Source: Chara braunii
Taxonomy: Eukaryota > Streptophyta > Charophyceae > Charales > Characeae
DNA length: 26,546 bases
Assembly: GCA_003427395.1 (NCBI GenBank)
Contig: BFEA01000386.1
Coordinates: 127,214 to 153,759 of the forward strand
Direction: 5' to 3'
Positions 9,695 through 18,770 of this stretch are shown here, one piece after another (position 1 is the first letter of the stretch; each line of letters begins with the position of its first letter). The position numbers and the translations under genes were made by a program. The notes beneath the pieces are model-generated. The model was not told the DNA's origin. It searched no databases and saw nothing but the letters and a program-made list of their open reading frames with translations.

Positions 9695-10560
9695 CTCCTT
9701 TGTTCCTGTCCTTTGAACTCTTGACCAGTCTGATAGTTACCATACACCCACTTCCCTTTGGTCCATTCTCCCTGAAGGCCCGCCCCACTCCGGGCCTCGC
9801 CACACCACTATTGAAAACGTACTTTCAAGAGTCTCTGCATCGCCACACAGCCTCTTGAAGGTGTTAGCTCAAAACTTCCTTCAAGAGCTATAAGAAACCG
9901 GTTTCAAGAGTTGCGCTTGAAGTCCCCGAGCCCCCAGCCTGCAAAACTTAAGGTATTAAGCGTGATCGGCTGAGTACTGGAAGGACCCTCCATTTTCAAG
10001 AGGTGTCAAGCACACCACTGAACAAAAAACAAAAACATATTCCCGTTTTTTATGCATAGTGTTGACGAGAGTTGCATTTTCAAGAATGTTGTGTGGCCAA
10101 GGGCCCAAAACTCTTGAAAGTGCAACTCTTGAAAACACCTGACGGCTCTTCAAACCTTTCATCGATTTAAGAGTGGTGTGGTGAGGCCCTCCCTCAGTCC
10201 CACTTCAGTGTCTACCACTCAGAATAATCATCCCTCAACCATTTACTTCTGGGATGCCGCGATCGGACCCTGGTTGCAGGCACCAATGCTAAGCAGGATA
10301 TCTCATTCAGCCCTGGTTGAAAGAGAGCCCTTAGCACTCCACTGAAGCGTTGCACTACCAACATTATCACCATTCGGAGACGGCTGCAATCTGCGTCGGT
10401 AGCTAGGTGCGGGATTCGGTGCGTCGAGGCTGAATTATGGAGTACTCGGTACTCTTTAGGTCCGGTCATCGCCCTCAGCCTCGACAAGGGGTTGTGTCTC
10501 CATGTGGAATATCGGGGAGCAGGGTGATTGAATTCAACCGCTGCCCATTTATAGGTTAAA
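9695..10560 (+). repeat. Dispersed repeat E, copy 2, split by a MITE
   Basis: Same repeat as at 4303-4738. It is interrupted at 9792-10189 by an inverted-repeat element. Directly after it, at about 10562-10590, sequence like the upstream flank of this copy (ATCACAAACTGCACGAAGAAGG against ATCATGAACTGCAC at 9658) restarts, suggesting E may occur head-to-tail. Confidence 0.8.
9792..10189. mobile_element. Non-autonomous TIR element (MITE), family 1
   Basis: Termini are GGGCCTCGCCACACCACT and, inverted, GGGCCTCACCACACCACT (one mismatch in 18). It is flanked by TCC on both sides (9789-9791 and 10190-10192). Repeat E copy 1 preserves the unoccupied site (ACTCC TTCAGTCCC near 4368), which fixes the boundaries and the 3-bp target duplication. 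Inside are many copies of TTCAAGAG / CTCTTGAA in both orientations, typical of transposase-binding sub-terminal repeats. There is no ORF. A 3-bp duplication is seen in PIF/Harbinger and CACTA elements, but TCC is not the usual TWA target, so the superfamily is open. Confidence 0.85.
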
Positions 10561-10786
10561 TACATCACAAACTGCACGAAGAAGGGAGAGGGGCTCTAGT
10601 GCACAGGGAACCACAAGTCTGATAGTGGCACTTTCAAAAGCAGTGGGAGAGCAACTCGCAGTGGTGGGAATGTTGTTGTGACGAGCTTCAAGTTGTGTTG
10701 AGTACTAGTGATCATCTTAACTGGGAATGTGAAGACCTATGGTGGGAGTGTGAAGACCTAAAGCTTTGTGGGGGCAGCGTTGTCGA

Positions 10787-11120
10787 AGCAGAAACCCTTA
10801 CAAGGGTATCTGCTCAGGTTTTTCAATGTCGGACGTTCTTCGACTTTTTCGTTAAATTGAGGGACTTGATGAGACTGGCGTCTGCCAGAAGTTTATTCAG
10901 ACTAGCCTATGACCGAGAGACTATAACCTTTTTACCTTAGCCCGTACGCTTGTGACGTCCGAGAATAATGGCGGTAATCGGCAGTGTGACCAGTCGAATG
11001 CTGTTTCTAGCAGGATCATGGAGACCTGCTAGAAATATAGGGTCGCGCGGTTATTATGCCGCACGATTCAGGGTCTAGGTACATTGAAAAGAGCAGCCGC
11101 GTAAGATATAGGGTCGCGGC
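10787..11120. other. Hairpin-dense tract
   Basis: Perfect or near-perfect inverted repeats follow one another: 10787-10814 (AGCAGA, ACCCTT / AAGGGT, TCTGCT, one mismatch); CTGGC / GCCAG near 10877-10890; 11004-11035 (TTTCTAGCAGG / CCTGCTAGAAA, 10-base loop); 11044-11065 (CGCGCGG / CCGCACG, one mismatch); 11096-11120 (GCCGCG / CGCGGC). The 13-mer ATATAGGGTCGCG occurs at 11036 and 11106. No ORF supports coding. Confidence 0.7.
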
Positions 11121-11223
11121 ATAGAAGAAAGGGGATGCCTATTTAATTTTTTTTTGGGACCAGCGGAGTCCGATTTTTGCACCAGGGGTTGGGAGAAAAC
11201 GCCGCCTCGGCCTGCCCGTTTGG

Positions 11224-11420
11224 ATGGTCGGTCAGGCTATTGATAGGTAGCCCGACCATGGAAAAGGGGGTGGGCAAGCAAAGCCTACCTATCCATAGGT
11301 AGGTGGGCAGGCAAAGCCTGCCTAGCCATAAGTGTCAGTGGGCAGGCAGGCAAAGCCTACCTAGCCATAGGTGGGCGGGGAAGCAAAGTCAACCCAGACA
11401 TAGGTGGGCGGCCTACTGGA
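11224..11420 (+). repeat. Hairpin-forming repeats, about 30-40 bp
   Basis: A lead hairpin (ATGGTCGG to CGACCAT, 11224-11259) is followed by units starting GTGGGC at about 11270, 11303, 11348, 11371 and 11404. The best unit folds as GGCAGGC - AAA - GCCTGCC. The others keep the AAA loop with varied arms (GGCAAGC/GCCTACC, GGGAAGC/GTCAACC). Each unit also carries CCATAG or a variant. Confidence 0.75.
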
Positions 11421-11649
11421 AAAAATCCTTCATATAGAAGGGTTGCTCCTACTATACCAAGAGCAGGGGCTAACTCTGTAGGATACGATATTGGATTGTC
11501 ACCCAAAGGATACCAAGATCGAATATGAATGCACCCTACTAAGGCTACCTCCTTTTTGGAGCAACCCACCACGGAGACATGCAGTGTGGCGCGGTCGATT
11601 TCGACCGTGAGATCGCCCAGACAAGCGGCCGAAGGATAACACGCATAAA

Positions 11650-11797
11650 TCGAAAAAAAAAAAAAAAAAAAAAAAAAGTGTCGACTCCTTCGGGATTCGA
11701 ACCCTGGCCTGGATTTCAACAATTCGTGGATGCGCCCTCGTGGCACCTGAAAACGGTCGTTGGCTTTGTGCCAACGGATTGAAAAAAAAAAAAAAAA
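11650..11797 (-). mobile_element. tRNA-like (SINE) fragment between A tracts
   Basis: On the minus strand GGGTTCGAATCCC (B-box consensus, about 11694-11706) lies downstream of an A-box-like GGTGCCACGAGGGC (about 11737-11750). The T-arm pairs only in its inner 3 base pairs, so it is not an intact tRNA. It is bounded by T tracts on that strand (A tracts at about 11653-11677 and 11782-11797 on plus). A 7-bp perfect palindrome CGGTCGA TT TCGACCG sits just outside at 11592-11607. Confidence 0.5.
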
Positions 11798-11904
11798 CCT
11801 AAGTCGGGGCGCCATATGACGCTCATAGATGTGGTTGGGGACTTACAGTCGCAGAGAGGACGGCAGGCGCCCATTGAAAACGAGCAGCCATTTTGCTGTT
11901 TGAG

Positions 11905-11982
11905 GTAAGTTGTTGTTGTTGTTGTTTTAGATTTTTTTAGATTTTTTTTTAGGTAAATTGTTTTTTTTTTTTTTTTTTTTCA
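11905..11982. repeat. (GTT)n and T tracts
   Basis: TTGTTG repeats at about 11911-11927, then runs of T to 11981 separated by TAGA and TAGGTAAATTG. Low-complexity only. Confidence 0.8.
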
Positions 11983-12064
11983 ATTAATCATCGTTCAGGG
12001 CCAGGTCTTCTACCCCTTGGGTGGTAAGAACCCCAGAGAGTTGAAGCCGACAAGGTTTCGATGA

Positions 12065-12119
12065 CTCCTTTCTATTGGTAGGGAGCTGCACCTGCTGGAA
12101 ATCGGGTCCAGCGTCCCTT
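12065..12119 (+). repeat. Dispersed short repeat G, copy 1
   Basis: About 51 bases align without gaps, at roughly 75 percent identity, to 21875-21929. Shared blocks are TCTATT, GGGAGC, TGCTGG and CGTCCC. Both copies lie downstream of a long T tract, as in retroposed elements. A weaker third copy is near 22184-22233. Confidence 0.55.
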
Positions 12120-12459
12120 CCAATGGAAAAAATGTCCGGTAACTTCTCAAAATTCAGAGACTCTCTGGGCTATCAACGGAAACTGGAACCTCTTCACCCT
12201 AAAGCGTCTGAAATGAGTTAGCATCTAGTCCCACTACCCATTGTACCCAGACTTGTAACAACCAATTATGAGGATAACAAAGTTTCATAATTAGATCAAC
12301 AAGTAAAGATTAGCCCCTAGATAATGAACAACATAGCCTGAGCAAGCCTATCATTTTGGCAATTGCCTTTGATTCTATCAATAACCAGTTCATGGAGGTG
12401 TGTGACCCCTCAACGTATGTTCAATGATCCTTGTGCTTAATATTGTTTAATGATTCAAT

Positions 12460-12462
<3 letters not shown>

Positions 12463-12551
<89 letters not shown>

Positions 12552-12555
12552 NNNN

Positions 12556-12602
<47 letters not shown>
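12463..12602. repeat. Compound (CT)n(CA)n microsatellite with N gap
   Basis: (CT)n to 12528, then (CA)n to 12602 with NNNN at 12552-12555. The gap size is probably nominal. Frames through it are artefacts. Confidence 0.95.
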
Positions 12603-12604
<2 letters not shown>

Positions 12605-13560
12605 GTTCTCTCTGCACCAAAGAATTCTCCAATTTCGTCTCTTCCCCTGCCAGTTACGAGCTTTTTCAACAAGGTTGTCTTCGCCCTCCTTCAAGTTCAT
12701 CTCACTGCCTTTCATGTCATTGACGCCTTTGGAATCCACACTCCTGTTTTAACTTCTCTTCTTGGTCGTACGGGCAGTTGTCGGGGCTTGGCGAGGGCAT
12801 CAACCAGTATCTGCGCACACTCCGTTTGGTACATGGCCAGCTGGGTTACGCTGTTGCCTCACTACTGAGATAAAGGGAGTTGTATGTTTGACTCCATCGG
12901 CCGTAGTCTGAGGCAGGGGCCAATGAGGTTTGGGTTATGACGTTGCGAAAGAGATGAGATCATTTGAAAGGTGAGGGTTTGTTACTACAAAAGGGAAAGT
13001 CACATAGGAGCCTACATTTAGTGGTTGACTTCAGTTTTTGACCAAGTTGCTGTCGCATTTTGGCCACCATTGCGGGGCCCTCAAGCGATGGAAGATAACA
13101 AGGCCCTCTCTTGAGAGTTGAGTCAGTCCCCCTTCCGTATCTCGGGAGTCTAAAACCCCTCCTTCTCCTTTCTCACTCTAAGTCTAGTCTTGTTATGAGA
13201 GGAAGGCGGCAGGCGGGATTGCAACCCGTATGGCCGCATTAAGACTCTGTGGGGAGTCAACCCACCGATTGCGGGAGCTCTGCCGGAACCTAGGCGAGGT
13301 TTTGGAGGCACGAAACTGACAGGCATATCATTCTCTATCTGTATGACCTACTATACCCCTGTTTGACTATCTCCCTGTAGTTTTGACTGATTGTATGTAT
13401 GTGATCCCTATGATTTTATTGTCTTTCATGATTTAATCAGACTAAATGGAAAGAATATGTGTGAAAAGCTTAAGTTGCTATTTATTTTGACTGAAAGTAG
13501 ACTAAGGGGTGAACTGGGGAAGGTGGGAGGAAGGCAGTTTGCATGTGTTTAACCGGTTCA
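12603..13560. other. Unassigned stretch with tRNA-like folds
   Basis: No gene recognised. At 13206-13265 hairpins follow closely: GCGG/CCGC enclosing CGGG-ATTGCAA-CCCG (a 7-base loop; on the minus strand it reads GGGTTGCAATCCC, close to a B box), then GACTC/GAGTC (13243-13258), which overlaps an alternative GTGGG/CCCAC pairing. Confidence 0.45.
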
Positions 13561-13565
13561 ACCAA

Positions 13566-14192
13566 GGACTGGGCATTGTTTCTAAGTCGAATGACTCAGG
13601 GTTATGTTTTATTGACTGTTTTTTAAAGGGTCAGACATTATTTTTAAGTTGAATGGTCTGATTGCTCTGTTTATTTCTCAGGGTTTGCCTGGTTGAAGGG
13701 TTTAATCTCTTGTTTCATTTTGAGGGAGGATTTTTTATCTAAGGCTAAGCATTGTTTCTAAGCTGAATGGTTTGGCCTGAAAACCACACACATAAGTATA
13801 AACTGAGTATAACAAGAAATACTTTACTGATACTTGCATGAGAACTGGCAGTTGGACATTGTTTCTAAGTTGAATGGTCCAGCGCTAAGCCATATCAGTA
13901 AGAAAAGAAGAAAAATTATGAAGTATAATTGGAAGTAATATGGGCAAGTTAAGCATTGTTTCTAAGCTGAATGGCTCAGTTCTCTGCCCATATTTTTATT
14001 TTCTTTTGAAAACAAAGTCAGAAATTATTAATTTGTTGTTATTAAACAGTTCAGGGCGACTAGGCATTGTTTCTAAGTTGAATGGTCTAGTCATATGCCC
14101 AAAGAAGAGAAAAGTAGTTGTGCAACATGTTCGTGTATATCCTAAGGCATGCTAGATATTGTTTCTAAGTTGAATGGTCTAGCACCATGCCA
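13566..14192 (+). ncRNA. Array of seven covarying hairpins with one conserved loop (putative structured RNA)
   Basis: A 20-base core, consensus CATTGTTTCTAAGTTGAATG, occurs at 13574, 13636, 13750, 13857, 13954, 14065 and 14157 (spacing 62-114). In every copy the flanks pair, but with different sequence: GGTCAGAC/GTCTGATT (8 bp), AGGCTAAGC/GTTTGGCCT (9), GTTGGAC/GTCCAGC (7), GACTAGGC/GTCTAGTC (8), GCTAGAT/GTCTAGC (7); copy 5 pairs 7 of 8 and copy 1 about 5. Copies 4-7 add a second outer helix (TGGC/GCCA, AATATGGGCA/TGCCCATATT, GGGC/GCCC, GGCAT/ATGCC) across a 3-5 base bulge on the 3' side and 0-1 base on the 5' side. Sequence between hairpins is not conserved. Loop conservation with compensatory stems implies a selected structure. 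Strand is unproven; the plus sense is chosen because all G-T pairs are wobbles there. No family recognised; not hammerhead, tRNA or snoRNA box type. Confidence 0.75.
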
Positions 14193-14439
14193 TATGTAAG
14201 TTGGGTCTAAGGGCTAGATCATGTGAAAGTTTCATGAACTATTTATGAGAATTTGATTTGGGGGTGGTGAGAGTACTTACTCTTTGTAGTTTAGACATGC
14301 ATGTGGCTGAGTGAGATTATTTACTTAGTCTAAGTTTCAGTTGATAGGTAGTTGCTTTAGTTGTTCGCCACGTGCTAGAGCCATATGAGTTACTTTCAAT
14401 TCCTTGCATTTTTTTAACTAAGTTTATTTTACTTAGATC

Positions 14440-15065
14440 AATTTCTGCATTTTCTGGGATCTTTTATTTTACTTGGTCTTGTATAAATATTGGTAAGTCA
14501 CTTTCTCTACGGGAAGCGCTGCCAAAATTTCTACAAAACCAAGGAGTTAGTCAAGTTTTGTCTTTTCAAAGTTCAGCTTGTCTGACTTTTTATATATGGC
14601 TCAGTGAAAATATGGAAAGTCTTATTTTCTAAAGGGAGTGCTGACTAAATTTTTACTAATCCAGGGAGTTAGACAAAATTTGACCTTGAAAAGTCAAAGT
14701 GACTTTATATTCTGAACTTAGCTTTGTATAAATCTTGGATTAACACTTTTCTTAAAGGAGTGCTACCGAAATTTCTACAAATTTAAGGAGTTAGTTAAAT
14801 TATGTCTTAGTTGAACTCATGTTTTGCTCTGGGTTCATAACTGGCTTAGTAAAAATATGAAAAATCTTCTTTTCTAAAGGGAGTGCTGCCCAAATTTTTA
14901 CTAATTCAAGGAGTTAGACAAAATTTGACTTTCCAAAATCAGAGTTTGTTTTTGTTTTCATAATTGAGTTAGTATAAATTCTGAGACAGCACTTTTCCTA
15001 CGGGAAGCGCTGCCAAAATTTTCTTAAGTTTAAGGGAGTTAGCCTGTATTTTGACAGGTGGCAGT
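14440..15065 (+). repeat. 122-bp tandem repeat, 5 copies, dimeric, two hairpins per unit
   Basis: Units align at 14499, 14621, 14742, 14866 and 14988 (period 121-124). Copies 1, 3 and 5 share GTATAAAT before the unit. Copies 2 and 4 share TTCTAAAGGGAGTGCTG and GTTAGACAAAATTTGAC. This alternation implies a dimer of about 243 bp as the higher-order unit. Hairpin 1 pairs CACTTTC-type with GGGAAGCG or GGGAGTG arms around a 4-5 base loop; in copy 5 it is CAGCACTTTTC / GGGAAGCGCTG with one mismatch. Hairpin 2 pairs CAAATTTT with AAAATTTG, then CTAA with TTAG, around a loop ending AAGGAG; copy 1 uses CAAAATTT/AAGTTTTG and copy 5 CAAAAT/ATTTTG. Pairing survives sequence change. Confidence 0.8.
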
Positions 15066-16035
15066 TCTGACAATCCACCCTGAATAGGGGAGATGCGTCC
15101 ATAGGTCTACCTTGCGTTGGGTACTGGTTTAGAGGTAGGCCTAGGATTAACTTATAGGAGGACATTGGGTGAGAATGTGCTATGAAGCCTTATTCCCCAT
15201 ACATTTATGATTTTAGCTTGGCTATTGACCTTTGTTGTGTTACAGGTCCTCTTAATCGTTTGATTCAAGATTTGGACTAGATTCAGCTTGATCCCACGAG
15301 GATCATTTTTTGTTATCATTGATAACAGGTCTGTTGTCGATTCGTCGGTTTACGACTCAACTCGAATTCATTTTTGTCACTCAACTTAAAGGTTTTAGCC
15401 TTGTGATTTGAATTGTTTTGTTGTGGTTTCGCCCAGACTTTATTTGAATGGTCATTGAAAGAAAAGTACTGAGTATTTTATTTTGAGGAGTTGCACAAGA
15501 GTGAGGCTTGCATGGCTAAAACGAGGGGTATGAGTGCAGAGAATGGTTGAAGTTGACCCCGTATAGTGCATGGACTTTTTGGTTGAAGCTTTGATGTGAT
15601 TGCAGGTATGTTTGGTGATTCAGACTTTGGATTGGACTGCCTGTGCTCACATACATATATCTATGGCTGAGAGGAGTCTCACTGTGACTGTGAGAAGTGA
15701 TCGTCCTATATTAATAACCCTCTATATATATGTAAATAAATATGTTTTGAGCGCTTCGCACGGCCTATTGTGACCGCGTGTAAGGGTTAAACAAATTATG
15801 TTTTTGAGAGAAAAAATAGATTTTTTTTTATTTTTATTTTTGTTATTTTTATTTTATAAATAATTGGACGTTGTAGTCAGTGGCAGCCGTCAAAGTCAAA
15901 CCACTTGATTTCTCTCCAGACCCTGGATGATGGAGCTGGTCTTCAGGGCGATAAAAGACGATTGTCACCACTGGTATGAACCTGTGTACCACCCACTCTC
16001 CGTAGGGTGCAGAAAAGGGTGTAGTTTTCAACCTC
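15066..16035. other. AT-rich unassigned stretch
   Basis: No gene. Short inverted repeats continue at its start (CCTGT/ACAGG and GGTGG/CCACC at about 15048-15080). TGTTATCATTGATAACA is an isolated palindrome near 15312. T/A-rich runs at 15822-15860. Confidence 0.5.
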
Positions 16036-16039
16036 ACTT

Positions 16040-16843
16040 GGCGGTTGTCAAGCGTCGAGAGATCATTCCCTCAAGGCGCGTGTCAGCCGACACTTGAGTG
16101 TCGAATACGACCCTCGAGAGTAACGAGGACCGCATGAGTACGGTGTCGAGCGCATCAACCCCCGCGCGAGCGAGGACCCTCCCGGCCATGTCACGCAAAA
16201 ATTTAAACAAAAACACAACATAAGAGACAACTTAGGAACGACGTGAAATAATCTCACTAACCGTCGAGGCGGGTGCGATGTCGTGTCGTTCCTTCGCCGC
16301 TCTAGCCGGGTGCGACTGTTGTACTTCCCGTGGTCCCCTATGGCTCAGGACATGATAGGTTCCCGCGGGGCATAAACTTGTCTTCCCTAAGGGCCTTTCA
16401 TCACTCTTAGGGGCGTATCCCTACCGAGCTACCGACCCACATGCGAAAGTTTTTACATGCAATTGCAAAGGTGGGTCGGCCGAGGGTGTTTGCTCGCTCG
16501 CTGTAGTATAGGTACGTGCGATTAAAACGCCTATTGAACCCGGACGTCGTCCGTTTCTTATGGCGTTGATCTCCTAAGTACGAAGCGTACGCTGGTCGAG
16601 AGGATGGTCTCAACCATCCGTGAAACCTCCTTGCCCCTTTAAACATGAGTCAAAACAAAGTTAGAACAATCGCACATGGTTATACCAAAATGAACCGTTA
16701 CTTAGTCGATAGGAATGCATATTCCATCTGCAATAATAATCGAAAGAATCAAAATCACTATTAGACACCTAAGATCAAAATAAAACTCGACCACCCCGGG
16801 TCGATCTCCGCAAAAATCATACAACCGCCAACGAGGAGTTGGC
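16040..16843 (+). repeat. Dispersed repeat F, copy 1
   Basis: Clearly alignable to 23600-24504 in the same orientation. Shared blocks include CCCTCCCGGCCAT, CCTTCGCCGCTCTAGCCGGGT, AGGGGCGTATCCCTACCGAG, TGCGAAAGTTTTTA and CTCCTAAGTACGAAGCGTACG. It holds hairpins such as CCGACCCAC/GTGGGTCGG, CCCTAAG/CTTAGGG, ATAGG/CCTAT and CGGAC/GTCCG. On the minus strand TAGCTCGGTAGG resembles a tRNA A box, but no B box lies at the right distance. No ORF is conserved. Class unknown. Confidence 0.75.
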
Positions 16844-17233
16844 TTTAGACAATAACCTCAATGCATCCGACAAGATAGTCGGTCTGTTTTAATTTTGACT
16901 TGATGAGATGCGTTGCCAAAGTTATTCATTTCATCCTACCGCCGACCTAAGATTGAACACGCACACATCCGTCTCTATACGCTCCTCAATCTTCTTGGAT
17001 GACGACTATTTTGCAGATGATTCTTGATCAGGGGCATTACTTGAGGTGTTGCGTGTCTCTCTCTCTAGGAAGTGGTATGGGGTACTCCTCCTCCTCGCCC
17101 GAGCACAAGACTCGGATCTCAGAAGTCGGGCCGTCTCCACCGAATCGACAAAGTACCCCCCCCATAGAACGATCCATTCTGAGTCGATAACAAGGCCGAC
17201 TCCTAAAGCAACGAACCCAGGAATGAAAATTCT
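16844..17233. other. Unassigned stretch
   Basis: Short frames only, none with a recognisable motif. It lies between repeat F and the foldback. Confidence 0.5.
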
Positions 17234-17680
17234 GAAGTGAGAGTTTTGGGCAGTCTGAAAATCTTGAATGGTTCTGAAGTGGTGAAAGGTCCCAAGACCC
17301 TGAAAACCACCTGTTTAGGCGGGCTGCATCCTGAAGTGGTGAAGGGTGTCCTGAAGTGTTCAAGTGAGAGTTTTTGACAGTCTGAAAATCCTGAATGGTG
17401 CTGAAGTGTTCAAGTGAGAGTTTTGGGCAGTCTGAAAATCCTGAATGGTCCTGAAGTGGTGAAAGGTCCGAAGACCATGAAAACCACCCTTCACCACTTG
17501 AGGATGCAGTCTGCCTAAACACGTGGTTTTCAGGGTCTTCAAGGCTTTCACCACTTCAGGACCATTCAAGATTTTCAGACATGAATGGTCCTGAAATGGT
17601 GAAAGGTCCGAAAACCTTGAAAACCACATGTTTAGGCAGGCTGCATCCTGAAGTGGTGAAGGGTGTCCTGAANTGGTGAT
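17234..17680. repeat. Tandem-plus-inverted foldback with an ~80-bp stem
   Basis: Direct units start at about 17234, 17362 (short) and 17412, sharing AAGTGAGAGTTTT and CAGTCTGAAAATC. The segment 17485-17568 is the same unit inverted, and 17582-17665 is again direct. These last two form a hairpin with an ~84-bp stem, about nine mismatches and a 13-base loop (17569-17581). Arms include CACCCTTCACCACTT / AAGTGGTGAAGGGTG and CAGGACCATTCA / TGAATGGTCCTG. An N lies at 17673. The long minus-strand frames here reflect the repeat. Such transcripts can feed Dicer-like processing; that is inference. Confidence 0.85.
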
Positions 17681-17697
17681 GAAAAATACGACTATTG

Positions 17698-18100
17698 TTA
17701 AACCATAGGTCCCCCCGCCACCGAAAACCCCAGTCCCTGTGAGTAAGGGCCGGGTTGTACGGAGGGGCGGCGACCGTACGGAGGGGTACGGGTCCAATCT
17801 TGCCATTTTGCAAGCGACAACTTTGCCGATTGTTTGTGCTCAGAAGAAGTCATGAAAATATCTGAAAATTTGAGGGTCTGTAGATTAGGTCGTAATCTTT
17901 CAGGAAAAAATATCAGAAAAATAAAATAAAATAATTTTGACGATGAAATATTCGTCGCACCGATTCGGTTTATTTCCATTTTTTCTCACAAATTTCGTAC
18001 GGAGGCCCGCCCAGTTTTCCATGTTGTACGACGGTACCCGTCGTGAAACGGCGCTACCGATACCCCGAGGTTTTTTACGTCAGGGGGACCTATGGTTTAA
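17698..18100. mobile_element. TTAA-flanked MITE with perfect TIRs
   Basis: GTTAAACCATAGGTCCCCC (17697-17715) is exactly inverted at 18083-18101. Both ends include TTAA (17698-17701 and 18097-18100), consistent with a TTAA target duplication (piggyBac or Kolobok type). A TA duplication (Tc1/mariner type) fits equally. Sub-terminal inverted similarity continues for about 60 bases (GTACGGAGGGG-type blocks against CGGTACC-type). No transposase ORF. The long ORF frames crossing it are incidental. Confidence 0.85.
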
Positions 18101-18101
18101 C

Positions 18102-18600
18102 CTTCTCTCCTTGACATGCAGACATGTGAGAAGTCAAAGAAGACACTTCTTTTTCATTTCCTCAAATAAGCATAATCAATCTCCTTTGCAAGCATCCTTC
18201 TACCTACCTGCACAACACGCAAAGACAACAAGTTCAAAAGAAAAAAAAACAGTGCGATCCCATGCCCAAGTCAGACCTTGTCATTCACATGCACGATACA
18301 CACGACTTTCCTGCACCTTTTCAACGAACATTCAATGAACAGGGTCAAGCAAAGTGTAGGTTCACACAGGTCTGAAGGGAAATCTGAGTCAATCAACTGA
18401 CTGACCTTGAGTGAAGTTGAACGGCACACTCAAGAAAACCGTATAAAATTATGCTCCCTTGACAGAAAGGTCGTTGCACCCAGTCGTTAACAAAGTGATC
18501 GACACCACTCCCTTCAAGTTGTGACGACCGCTTGCTAGAGTTACCGTCACTCGCCTCCAAAGTTACAACGTCCCTGCGGCGTCACGCTTACGCCACCAAC
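18102..18600. other. Unassigned stretch
   Basis: No gene, RNA or repeat that I can support. A plus-strand frame (17937-18338) runs out of the MITE and has no recognisable domain. Confidence 0.5.
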
Positions 18601-18770
18601 GGAAAAAATTCCCAGAATTAAATAATCATTCTATAGTAAAATTACAATCTAAATTTTAAATCTTCATTCCATTTTAAAAAATGTCATTCCAATTTTCAAA
18701 TTTTTCATATTGCTTGCAAACTTTCATTCCAAGAATAGGGTATCCCTTCTTATTTGGACGGCATGCTAGA

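Noticed and set aside
11650-11797. Functional tRNA gene
   Set aside because: A consensus B box is present but the T stem pairs only partly and no acceptor stem closes it.
13566-14192. CRISPR-like array
   Set aside because: The repeated core is 20 bases inside a variable paired stem, spacing varies from 62 to 114, spacers are not uniform, and the context is eukaryotic.
13566-15065. Hammerhead ribozyme or retrozyme repeats
   Set aside because: I do not see the CTGATGA and GAAA core elements at hammerhead spacing in any unit on either strand.
17037-17806. Minus-strand ORFs of 148-161 codons over the foldback
   Set aside because: They translate the tandem and inverted units, carry no domain, and one crosses an N.
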